Source: Larus michahellis (Eukaryota; Chordata; Aves; Charadriiformes; Laridae). Taken from it: DNA of 64,000 nucleotides. Positions 51,583 to 62,236 of the stretch are shown piece after piece (positions within the stretch are counted from its first letter, which is position 1; the number at the start of each line of letters is the position of its first letter). Both the position numbers and the translations under genes were made by a program. The notes below the pieces were generated by a model, which saw only the letters and a list, made by a program, of their open reading frames with translations, was not told the DNA's origin and made no database searches. The stretch is from contig NC_133896.1 of assembly GCF_964199755.1 (NCBI RefSeq), positions 184,635,185 through 184,699,184 of the forward strand, read 5' to 3'.

Positions 51583-51738
51583 ATGGAGCAGCGGCGGCCG
51601 GGGCCGCCTTACCGCGCTCCGTCCTCGCCGCCGGCTCGCGGCGGGCGGGAAAACAAGGGGCTCCGTCGGAAGGTCCCGCCGGGGGCCTGGAGCGGCGGCG
51701 GCCCCGAGGAGCCGGCGGACGGCAGGAAGCCCAAATTC
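51583..51738 (+). CDS. DIAPH3: DIAPH3 (diaphanous-related formin 3) coding exon 1
   Basis: DIAPH3/mDia2 is a Rho-GTPase-activated formin that nucleates and elongates unbranched actin filaments at filopodia, the cleavage furrow and the cell cortex. This exon encodes only the unstructured N-terminal leader of 52 residues, rich in Pro, Arg and Gly, starting MEQRRPGPP and ending GRKPKF. The GTPase-binding, FH3, FH1 and FH2 domains lie in later exons outside the window. The ATG at 51583 is the first plus-strand ATG for about 700 bases, has G at -3 and +4, and follows an in-frame TAA at 51469. The exon ends exactly on a codon boundary at a perfect GTAAGT donor (51739). Human DIAPH3, as I recall it, has a similar leader of about 60 residues with a GPEEP segment and ending RPKF; this copy has GPEEP and KPKF. 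The assignment rests on joining this exon to the one at 62204. The leader evolves fast, so the exon alone would be weak evidence. Confidence 0.9.
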
Positions 51739-53200
51739 GTAAGTACGAGTCGATCCCAAGCCGCCCCCCCAGCCCCGCGGGGGCGGCCTGAGGCGTGAGC
51801 CCCTCGGCGGCCCTGCCCGGCCCAGCGGGGCGTCTCCCTGCAGGCTCTGGGCCGAGCGGGCCCGACCGTGCGGCGGGTCTGGCCTCCCCCTTGGGGCCGG
51901 TCACTGCCCTGGAGCCCCCCTGAGAGCTGGGGGGCACGGGTAGGAATAGACGGGCTGCCAAACGGCGTCGTCGATTTCAAGTGGGCTTCAAGGTGTGAGC
52001 CCGCCCGCTCCGGCTCGCCTCTTGCTCGCCGGCCTGAGAGGACCCGGCTTTATTTTGCAGCACGTCTTCAGGTCTCCCCTCTTCATCATAAAGCTCTGTT
52101 TTCTTAACTCGCTGGTTGATAGCTATAGGTGTAGGGGGAGCAGAACAGACCTTGGCTCTTAAAGGCTGTTACTTTTATTAGAACTAGATCGGTTCATTTA
52201 TTTATTTTAGTGATGTAGACTGCATAGTGAAAATCTGAGTTTTGAATTTTAGGGGCATAGTAAAGTTATACTCCCTAGCCCTGCTTTTACAAAGTTTTGG
52301 CTAGCACACCAAGAAATTGGGGATCTTGAAACGGCTAACAACTGTCCACAGTTGTCCACAACGTGTCCATAAGATGTGCTCTAACTATAAAACACAGGAA
52401 TATTGTTTGGGCATTATGAAATTTGCAAGTATTAAAGCTGTGACAAATATACGTTCTACAGGTCTTGTATCCACCGCCTGCAGAGCAGATGCATCCCATG
52501 CTCATATTTAGGTGATGCATATGTTAGTCTTTGATTAGATTGTTCTGAGCCCACCCGCTCTGAGCGGTATTACAGCTTACAGAACAGATACAAATAACAT
52601 ACAGTAGATTCTTGATTCTGAGGCCTCTTTGTGCTCTGTTCAGGAGTTGAGTGTCTGGCACATGGGCACAGGTTCAGAAAGGTGTACCATACTTCATATG
52701 CAGCTAGTTGAAGTTAGCCAATAAGCAATATCAAACTGTAGGCTAGCCAGACCTATTCTGGAAGGTCACAACTTGCTCCTGGCATTCCTATTTCCTGAAA
52801 TCCTTTTCATATTGTGGCTGCACAGATTGCTGTTTCAACCAAGTAGTTCAGACTTGCCTGTTTTTGCATGTTAAGAATGGGCATATATGAAACCGTGAAC
52901 AAGAGATGTTTGCCTGTTTTCATAACTGGCCAGGTATCTGCTGGAGGTGCATGCATTTTAGTCATGCAGGTGACATGGCTGGACATGCTTTAGTATAGGG
53001 TCCCTAAGTAAAACTTTTACAGTCTGCCCAGTCTAAAAGGTTGGATAGCATTACTGGTATATATGACTTGATGGTTGGATTACTCCTCTGGTGAGTGGGA
53101 GACATGGATTTGTGTGTGTTTGAGACTGACAAGAGCACTGAGTCAAGAGGTTTTACTTACTATTGTTTACTTTACTTTAACTGCTAAATTCTTATGCAAA

Positions 53201-53309
53201 TAGGATATTGCAATAATTTTCACTTTTTTCCCTAACCATGTGTTAAAACAGAAATAGGGTGTTGTCATAGTGTTCACTTTTTTTCCTAACCATGTGTTAA
53301 AATAGAAAT
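53201..53309. repeat. 54-bp tandem duplication in DIAPH3 intron 1
   Basis: Units at 53201-53254 and 53255-53308 share the core CCTAACCATGTGTTAAAA and the TTCACTTTTTT lead-in, with several mismatches in the first 20 bases. It is an older local duplication. Confidence 0.88.
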
Positions 53310-54392
53310 ACAGTTAATTTATAGGGTGTATAACCCTGCCAGATATGTGATACAAGCCATTGAGATTTTTTTCTTAGATGAAGTCTGATTGGCTTTTTAG
53401 TGAAAGAAGGCCTTCTCTTTGGTGCACATGAGCTTGTTTGACATATGTCTAGACTTCCCAGGCTAGGCAAGGGTGGTTTTGAGCATGTGCAGATGTGAGC
53501 ATCTGCTGACTGGCTTTTTGAGGTCACAGTGTTGGTTTTTTGACCCAGCTACCGAAAATAAAGGGAGTTGAGTTTGGGTATCTGACTTAGCTTTGTAGGG
53601 TACGTGATGATCATGTGGGTGTATGGTTGGTTTGTGTGGGTTTTTTTTTTCTTTCCCTATTTTATTTTGTCCTGTGCCTGTTCCTCCTGTCCAGGTTCTG
53701 AAACTCTTTGAGTAGGGATGACTGAGAATATCGTTAGCTCATAAGAATGCCTTGTCAAACTGCGACTTTCAAAAGCATTTGACCTTAGACGGTAGTCCTG
53801 TTTTTCGTCTTTAAGTAATCTCTTAAAGCAAAGACCTTGCCCCTGGGGTGTTGAGAGGTGATGGAAGAATGACAGTTCTCCAAACCTGGATTGTGTTCTA
53901 GGTATGCCATTAGCTCAATGCATGACCTTAAGAAGAGACAGAGGTGACTATTTCTAGAATAGAGTTTGGGACTTTGTCTTCCTGTAAACTGCTGTGAGTA
54001 GTGTAGTTTACAAATGTGATCTGTGGAATTTAACAGTTACCAAAGAGCTGCAGGCTGCTCCATGCCACAAAACCTAAGGAGCTGCTGTAGCTTCTGTAAC
54101 TATGTACATAGTGGTACAGGTAGAATTACTTTAATAGTTGTAGAGATCAACCAGCTTCTTTGATTGGGGTAGTTCATTTGAAGGGTGCTATGAGATACAC
54201 TTCTATTTCTATTGCTTCATAAATTCCTGCCCTAAGGTATTGCAATACAGAACATTTATGTCAGCTATTAAATCTAAAATTGGTAAACTCTCCTTCCTAT
54301 CTACTTCCTGTTGTCTTACAAGATTGGTTTGTTTTTTTGGAGGGGAGGTGGTATATCTTGTCCCCCAAATGGGGGGTGGTGGTTTGAGTGCA

Positions 54393-55305
54393 TGAATTGA
54401 GTGCACCCTCAGTAAATTTGCAGTTGACACCAAGTTGGGTGGGAGTGTTGATCTGCTTGAGGGTAGGAAGAATCTGCAGAGGGATCTGGACAGGCTGGAT
54501 CGATGGGCCAAGGCCAATGGTATAAGCTTTAATAGGGCTAAGTGCCGGGTCCTGCACTTGAGTCACAACAACCCCATGCAGTGTTACAAGCTTGGGGAGG
54601 AGTGGCTGGAGAGCTGCCTGGCAGGGAAAGGACCTGTGGGTGTTTGTCAACAGCCGGCTGAATATGAGCCAGCAGTGTGCCCAGGTGACCAAGAAGGCCA
54701 ACAGCATCCTGGCCAGTATCAGAAATAGTGTGGCCAGCAGGACGAGGGAAGTGATCATCCCCCTGTACTTGGCACTGGTGAGGCCGCACCTTGAATAGTA
54801 TGTTCGGTTTTGGGCCCCTCACCACAAGAAAGACATTCAGATTGCAGAGTGTGTTCAGAGAAGGGCAATGAAGCTGGTGAGGGGTCTAGAGAGCAAGTCT
54901 TACAAGGAGCTGCTGAGGAAACTGTGGTTGTTTAGCCTGGAGAAAAGGAGGCTGAGGGGAGACCTTATTGATCTCTACAACTACCTGAAAGGAGGTTGTA
55001 GTGAGGTGGGTGTGAGTCTCTTCTCCTAAGTAACCAATGATAGGACAAGAGGAAATGGCCTCAAGTTGCGCCAGAGCAGATTTAGATTTGATATAGGAAA
55101 AATTTCCTCATGGAAAGGGTTGTTAGGCATTGGAACAGGCTGCTCAGGGAAGTGGTTGAGTCACCATCCCTGGAGGTATTTACATGATGTGTAGGTGTGG
55201 CGCTTAGGGACATGGTTTAGTGGTGGACTTGGTAGTGTTAGGTTAACGGTTGGACTTGATCTTAAAGGTCCTTTCCAACCTACGCAATTCTATTCTAGTC
55301 TGTCT
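54393..55305 (+). mobile_element. 5'-truncated CR1 LINE in DIAPH3 intron 1
   Basis: The copy begins in the reverse-transcriptase region just before the catalytic box, which reads FAVD instead of FADD, and continues through [19 protein letters not shown] and [20 protein letters not shown] to the 3' UTR (TTGGACTTGATCTTAAAGGTCC and a decayed ATTCTATTCTAG tail). It has a frameshift near 54630 and in-frame stops. It belongs to the same subfamily as the copy at 15192 (shared [22 protein letters not shown] wording) and lies in the sense direction of DIAPH3. Confidence 0.95.
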
Positions 55306-58300
55306 ATGTTGACTTGTTCAGGTCTAACTCATCCTATAATACATCTTCAATATACTTTTATTAATTAAATTTGTTTCGTGTCAGAATACATAAAACTTCC
55401 TTCACCCCTTTGAATTTGCTGCAATCCACTCTTAGATACAGGCTGTAGCCTTTTTTGTGTTTGGACTACTTAGAGTGTCATGCTTCTCCATGTCACTTGA
55501 ATTATGTTTCTGAACTCCTGTGCGCTTGTCAAATGTGGATGAAATTGGCTGTTAGATTCAGTGAACTCAAGTCATCCAGATTATATTAGTCTAATTTTCC
55601 TCAGTGCAAAAGGCTTGAAAATATGTTCCAGGTTGGACCCTTCTAATCAATGCAACGTATTGATCTGTCACAGCAGATATGCTAATCTGAAAAAAAATTT
55701 GATTCCCTGACAGACCTTGAGGTGAAATTGGATTGCTGGTTGACAAAGTTGACATCATTAACATGTAGCTCCTTTTTTTTTTTTTCTTTTTTCTTCCAAA
55801 GAAAACTCTTGTTTAGCAGGAGCAAAATCTCTCTTTTTAAAGACACTTCATTTAGAGGGGGAGAAAGAGTATTTGGGCTAAACAGTTACAGTGGTTGATT
55901 CCAATCAAATGTCATCTTGAAGTACTGCCTTTCCAAATAAACTAGCTTCTCGGAAGAAGTGAATGAGTTGCAAGTCCTCAGTTCTGTCTGTTCTTTTACA
56001 GAATTGTTAAAATTTTTTTTTTTTAAGCAGTGATGGTTAATTTTGAGGCCCATAGCAGCTTGATGTTGTTCGGCAGGTCCAAGGTTTTGGAAGACTGATG
56101 GTAAAAGGTATTCTGTGGTACTTCAGCTTATTGAAAGCTCTTACATTCACCCTTGAGGGTTAGGGCTTGGTAAAAAAAGGAAATGAATTGAAGGATGGTA
56201 GAGATTATACCTGTTTTCTGTGTATATGTTGACTGAGCAGGAAACTTTTGCTATCTGGTGGCAGAGTGGGATAAAAAGTTGCTTGCCACTTCCTCTCCTT
56301 CATGTTTTTTTTTTTTTTCCGTAGAAATGTTTGGAAATCATAAAAATGAGTGCTGGATTATGTGACTTCCAGTTGTGCTTTACTGGGACTACATCTTGTA
56401 AACACTAGTCCTCAAAAGATAAACTTCAGTTGCTAGCTCGTTAGAGGTGTTTCTGTTAACTTCAGTATACCATTGACCTGTCTTCAGTGACTTTCAGGTT
56501 ATGTTTTTGTTTAAGTTCTTTATGAAATTTATGTGAGTCAAGAAGGCTTTCTTGTTTGCACCAATCTGTTAAAACAGACAAATTAACACTTGCATATAAC
56601 AGTGTCTGTAAATCAAAGAAAGATGTAGTTAAGAGCAAAAGCACTTCCATTTCTCTGGCATAGAGTAGAAAGGTAAGACCGATCTGTGTCAATATCTTTA
56701 ATTATGAAGTGACTGAATTATTGCTGCAGTGTAAGACCTTGAATCTAAATTAGTCTTTTAAAGAAATGATTGCTGAACAGATGTTACCTAAAACACTTTA
56801 TTGCAGCTTTGTAAAATTGTAAATTCTTCATGCTGTTATTTTTGTTGGCATGAATTAAGACTGTGGTTTATGATATTAAATTTTAGTGCTGTGTTCTAGC
56901 ACTTTATTATATAATCTTACCTGTAAGCACCAATTTTGAGTTTAACTCGTCAATGTCTAAAGAGTATCACTGTGTAAAAACTGTCATGTTAAGATAATTT
57001 TGCCCCTGATTGCTTTTCAGACTGCTTGCCAAGCAACAGTGTGTGTGTGATAAAGCCATTAAATAAATGCTGAAGTAGTATATTGGAAATTAAAAATAGG
57101 AAATGCTGTGGGGTTATACAGCAGTTTCTAAATTGCTCTTACAGATTGAGGTAGCAAAATTACTGAGGGAATATTGTGACAAAGGAGATCCTAAAGTAAT
57201 AGCATCCACTGTAATCATCCAATTTACATCTCTCTAACTGAGTCTACAGGTTTCCTTGCAATCCCTGCTTCAGTCTTCTGGTTGTGTTTCTGCTGGAGAA
57301 TAGCCTTTGGGGATAAAACAGCTAGTGTCGAATTTTTTTGGTGATAGAATTAATGGCAGTGTGTGGTGAGTTCTTTCTCGCTTTCTAATTTAAAAAGGTA
57401 CAGAGGGGATTGTGTGATTATATGTACATCCTTAGTTTTTGTTTATCTAGTTTCAGCATTCAGGGTTAAGTTGGCCAGTTCTAAAACTCATTGCATCTTG
57501 CTTAAATGCTCATTTTTTTTCCTTTTTTTTTTTTGATTCGTTTCTCATAGCTATATGTAGACTCTAAGCTCCTCTTAATGTATCAAAGAAGCTATACATG
57601 GTGTGGTGGTTTTGGGGATGGGGGCGTAGGTGGGTTATATGTAGTTTTCTTTATTTTCTTCTGCAAGGAAGGCAAAAATGAAGATCCAAAAAGGATTTAG
57701 GTACTAGGCTGCAGGATTTTTCATTTTTTGTAAATTGTAGTACTTCAGTGTAGTGGAAGGCGTACACGTTGAAATTCTTGTTTAGCTGCCCGAGATCCTG
57801 TTACTTTGCATGCCTAAAACTCCTCTGGTAATGGCAGAGGTGTGTTGCTGGGTGCTTGTCTTCTAGTTCCACTTCTGATCAAGAAATCAGGCTTTGTCTG
57901 CTTCTCTAGCATAGTAACAATGTCCATTCCTGCAAGGCGTTACATGAGTTCAAGCACCAAACATGCTGTTTTCACTCAGATGAGCAATATCACTTTGTGC
58001 TTATGCAATACTGAAAAGAGTACTCATGGAGCGTGGAGATGCTGCCCCTCTTGGTAGAGTGCCCAAACTTTTAGGTGATACAGACTATACCCTATATTGT
58101 ACTAGGGTATTCTTCCTTTCCAGGCCACACTGAGGTGTAGTGCTGGTGGAAAAAAAAAAAACTGAAGACATGAGACTGGAGTCCTGTGTGAGAAGATGGC
58201 ATTCTCCTGCGTTCTGGTTTGCCTGGACTGCTTGTAGTGCACTTAGATAAAATTTTGTTTATAAATATGCATATGCAAAGATAGAGAAATAAATGTAATG

Positions 58301-61028
58301 ACACAAAAGATCAAACTAGTACTGTTGATCCAATTAAGTGGCATTTCTTGTTTCTTTGCTTCACTTCACTGTCTCTACCCAGAGTTGACTGGAGTAATTA
58401 CATAGACAATAACTCAACTTGCTAAACTCTGTCTTGCAGAGTAGCTTTCAGTATGTGCTGCTGTTCAGGTATGCAACATAACATCATTCTCTTTAGTTTG
58501 TTCTTTTTTTTACAGTGAATATATATGAAGCCAAATAGTATTTGGCTTACTTTTCCTAGCTGGGTGGTGCAGAAGTTGCATCACACATGGCTTTGTCATA
58601 TATGACCTTTTCAAGATACACAGTGCTCTTTTTCTGTTCTGAGTAGTCGTCTTGTTGCTGTGTGTGTGTTGTGAATGTATTGTATCTTTTGGTTTCTAAG
58701 GCTGTCATTATCCTCAATACTTTGAGATCGGGCCTTTTGACAGCTTGTCAAGAACACTGTACTGTACACTGAATGTACGTGTATATCCTGTGTCCAATGA
58801 AATCAGTTGTTTACTGGTATGCCTGAGGGACATAATCTTCAATAGGGGTAATTCGATGTCAGATGGCTCACTTTCTTCATGAATGATACATCTATATAGC
58901 TCTTTTTTCATTGTGACTTAGCTTTAACTGAACTGCTTCTGCTTAATTGCTAAACAAAATGACCTCTTCCTCCATGTCCCAGACTGAAAACTAGGTTGCC
59001 CTGGAAAATGTAATTTCAAAATGTTAGTTGTTTATAAATGGCTTTATATAGCAGTGGTGATACTTCTGCTTTTCCAACTGTAGGTGCTACTGATAAATCT
59101 GGACTTCTAAAGCATCCTAATTAACTCCTTAATCACCTCATGGTTTTGTATCTCTTCAACTAGAAAACAGGATGTCAATGTACTTAAAATATCATTGATT
59201 TATCTTTCAATTTTGTGTATGTTTTCTACATGATAAACACACTAGAGGAATACTTGTACATAGTTCCTATGTTCTCAAAAGCAATAATTTTATTATTCTG
59301 GAGTAGTTCATGGAAGGTACAGAATAGCATAGTAGTATTTTCATCCATTGCAAAGCAGTATTCTGTAAGTTTATATCATGTTTTTAGCAGTAACTGAATA
59401 TTACAGGAATATTACTTCAGCCAGATTTATTTACTTGCAGGCCTATGTTTAAAGCTACCTATTCATTTGAGCAGAACATGTCTTACTTCTGTGAACTGAT
59501 ATATCCAGGCCTGAAAATAAAAATAAGTTCCTGTGATAACAAAGCACTCCAACCTCTACCTAACTATAGCCTGTTTTTTTTTTTTTTTCCCCTGATTAGA
59601 AATGTGTTTGTTTTGTTTGGCCTGGCAAGAATAAAAATACACCCTGTTTCTTGAGTCACAGCACTCCTCTAAATTTAATGGCACTAATCCAGTGTAGCAA
59701 GATTTTTGCAAGATTTTTTGTTTGTTGTTGTTAAGACCACATGTAATGTTTCACATCTCTCTATTGTTGAATGCTACGGGAGACCAGAAAAGTTGACACC
59801 TGGTTTTACTTTGTACAGCCTTGCCAGAAGAGAAGGATTTGGTGAGGGAGAAGGGAAAAAGATTGCTCCAGTTCTCATGTTTTAACCAGCTCCTCTGGCT
59901 GAGAAGTATTATAACATGAAATTCACAGAATAAATCTTTTGAGATGTCTTACTGCAAATCATTCAGCCCTTTAATCTTAAAGTGCTAAAAGATCTGAACA
60001 TTACGTTGTAGTTTGCATGGGGTTGCTTCTCCTTTATAAAGAAATCTCCAAATACAATGTCACCAGTGTTGACACATGGGTGCTGGTTAAGTAGGTGCAT
60101 TTCCTTGTAGCAGTTACTTTTGAACGAGACTATTATCTGAAAGAGGTCTTATATTGGTATGTTTAGAACCCTGTATTGTAGGTAGCTAGTAAGCTGAAGA
60201 TTTAGGAGACTCTTATCTATATATTGAGTTTCTTATACCATTATGGTGTCCTTAACTGCTTGCATGGTAGTCTCTTTTCACTAATTAGTCAGATGCCCTG
60301 GGTCAGTGAGGTGTTACGACATACAAAATGGGGAACTCTTCACCCTTTACCATAGTAAATTCCATTGCTGAATTTCACAGCTTAATTGAAAGGCACAACA
60401 CTGGCTTGAACTATCCCATTAACTTTTGACTTTTTCAAAGAACGAAACCTGAAGCTGAAAAATATTGCCTTGATTCCATGGATGTTGGAGGAGCTTCACA
60501 ATGGTATCCCTGCATTGCTTAAGGCTTAGTGATTTAAGCCACGTGTATGAAAAAGGAATAATTTTTATGTTCTTTGCTGCCAAGTTGCAGTGTAAAACCA
60601 TATGTTAAGTGTTTTCTCCTGCAGTTTTGATCACTTAAGAATAGAGAGATTATATCAACAACTTGATAAATGTAAAGTCGTGATCTCTTGCAAATGACAG
60701 AAATTAATGCTCATGCTGTCTTTATAGCTATTTAGCAGAATAGGAAGAACAAGTCATAAAACCCAGCTCCATAGCAGTGTGTGGCACAAAAGTCTGATCT
60801 GTCCCTGCAGCAGGAGAAAACCAATGGGAAGACTGGGATATGGATCTTCATTCTCCTGACTGGATTGAAATATTTTCACTTCGTTGTTTTCATTTTTTAG
60901 AAATCCTCATCTGTTAGAACATGGAATGGGTTTGTCATAAAAGTTCATTGCTCCAATTTTTTTTATTATTGATGGTAGAACTTCTGCTATGTTACTGAGT
61001 GTTTCCTCGAACTTCACTTGGTTTTTTG

Positions 61029-61054
61029 TTTTTTTTTTTTTTTTTTTTTTTTTT
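61029..61054. repeat. 26-base poly-T tract in DIAPH3 intron 1
   Basis: An uninterrupted run of T, preceded by GTTTTTTG. A retroposed transcript tail on minus was considered, but no recognisable gene sequence lies at 61055 and beyond. Confidence 0.9.
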
Positions 61055-62203
61055 AACTTCATAGCCATTCATCAGATCCTTCTTCAGCTTCTTGACAATA
61101 CTCAGAGTAGAGTTATCGTGGGATAACATTTAACTTAACACCAACTATTCTTCAATTCTGAGGGAAGAGCCAGAGAAGAAGTCACAAGTAATGATGCCTA
61201 CGTATTATTGACTTGGTGAAGACAAAGCAAGGGTTTCCAAATCTGTTTAATTTTAATATAGCCGTTAACAGTTGCTTTAGCTGCTGCTGAGCTTTGTATA
61301 GTAGGCAGTGAGGGGAGTCTAAGAATAGGTTAAGGGTGTATTTCACTAAGTATGTGACTTCACATTCTTCCCGCTTCCCTGCCAAGTCTGTTCTCAGCCT
61401 CTTCATAAAAAACTATAAATGGGAACCTTGCAACACTGACTCACGAGTCAGCAATGTTTTTCAGTGCTCGTCTTTGGTTTTGTGCAAGAGCTGGGCATCC
61501 TCGCGCTTGCTGTGTTTGTCAGTGTGCAGTGGAGAGCAAAACAGCTGGTTCAGGAACTGTTGTTTCATACAGCAACGAGGGATCTTCTATAGATTTTTAG
61601 ATGTTACTGCTAATAAATGCTTATTTCAGTTTCCACTCATAACTTCATGTTCTGCTTGCTATGTAGGCATTGCTTGAGAGTAGTCAACAGACTTAGTTGT
61701 TTGAGTGTTGCAGCTTGGCAGATAGTTTTGAACTGTTGAAGGAACTCCATCTTCTTCTTCTATTGAGTTTAAAATCTCTGGACCGATTTCTTGGTGGTGG
61801 CCCCACAGGCATTTTGAGAAGACACAATTCTAGCAGCTGAATTATCAGCAGGTCTTCTATTGTAGTATATTTAGCTATAAAATATATAATAAAACGCAAC
61901 TTGTTTCAAGATGTGTTCGGTTTATATTCTTCTGGTATTATACTCTTGAAGGATCAGATTACAGGTTTAGCTTTTTTTTTTTTAAAATCTACACTGTATT
62001 CCCTGTATAACCTGCTGTGCACTGTAAGCCAATTTGCCAAGAAATTATTGCTTCATTTCAAGTGCTGTGATTCAATACCGTTTAACTTGCATCTTGTTTT
62101 AATAACAGTAACTATAACAGACACTTGCTTCTTTTTGTTTGGGTTTTTGTTGTTTTTTTAACTGCACAATTGTGACATGACTGGTTTCCTGTTTGATTTA
62201 CAG

Positions 62204-62236
62204 CACTTAAATATCAAGACACTGACAGATGATGTG
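62204..62236 (+). CDS. DIAPH3: DIAPH3 coding exon 2, a 33-nt in-phase microexon
   Basis: This exon encodes 11 residues, HLNIKTLTDDV, in phase 0 at both ends. It is bounded by a good acceptor (pyrimidine-rich, ending TTTGATTTACAG at 62203) and a GTAAGA donor at 62237. Joined to exon 1 it reads KPKF-HLNIKTLTDDV. From memory, human DIAPH3 has RPKF followed by HLNIRTLTDDM and then a segment leading to IRIPGSKKERPPL, which supports the gene call strongly. This stretch lies just before the GTPase-binding region and is part of the basic N-terminal segment of the mDia family. Because the length is divisible by three, the exon can be skipped without a frameshift. From memory, human DIAPH1 has isoforms that differ by a short peptide at the equivalent place. 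I could not find exon 3 in the remaining 1.7 kb. Confidence 0.9.

Larger units (their letters stand above)
50650..52060. promoter_or_regulatory. CpG island spanning the DIAPH3 promoter, 5' UTR and exon 1
   Basis: Base composition changes abruptly from AT-rich desert to dense G+C with many CpG dinucleotides, then falls back within intron 1. It includes long C runs (51279-51292 and near 51420-51441) and GC boxes. Such islands normally mark promoters of broadly expressed or cell-cycle genes. Both edges are judged by eye. Confidence 0.88.
51739..62203 (+). other. DIAPH3: DIAPH3 intron 1 (10,465 bp)
   Basis: The intron has a GTAAGT donor and a CAG acceptor. The first 300 bases are still CpG-island sequence; the rest is AT-rich with many poly-T tracts on the sense strand. 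It contains a sense-oriented CR1 copy (54393-55305) and a 54-bp tandem duplication (53201-53309). I saw no other convincing coding exon. Acceptor-like sites near 52058 and 55990 are followed quickly by stops or lack donors. Confidence 0.85.

Noticed and set aside
61029..61200. Processed pseudogene with poly-A tail on minus
   Set aside because: The sequence adjoining the poly-T tract shows no coding resemblance and no target-site duplication was seen.
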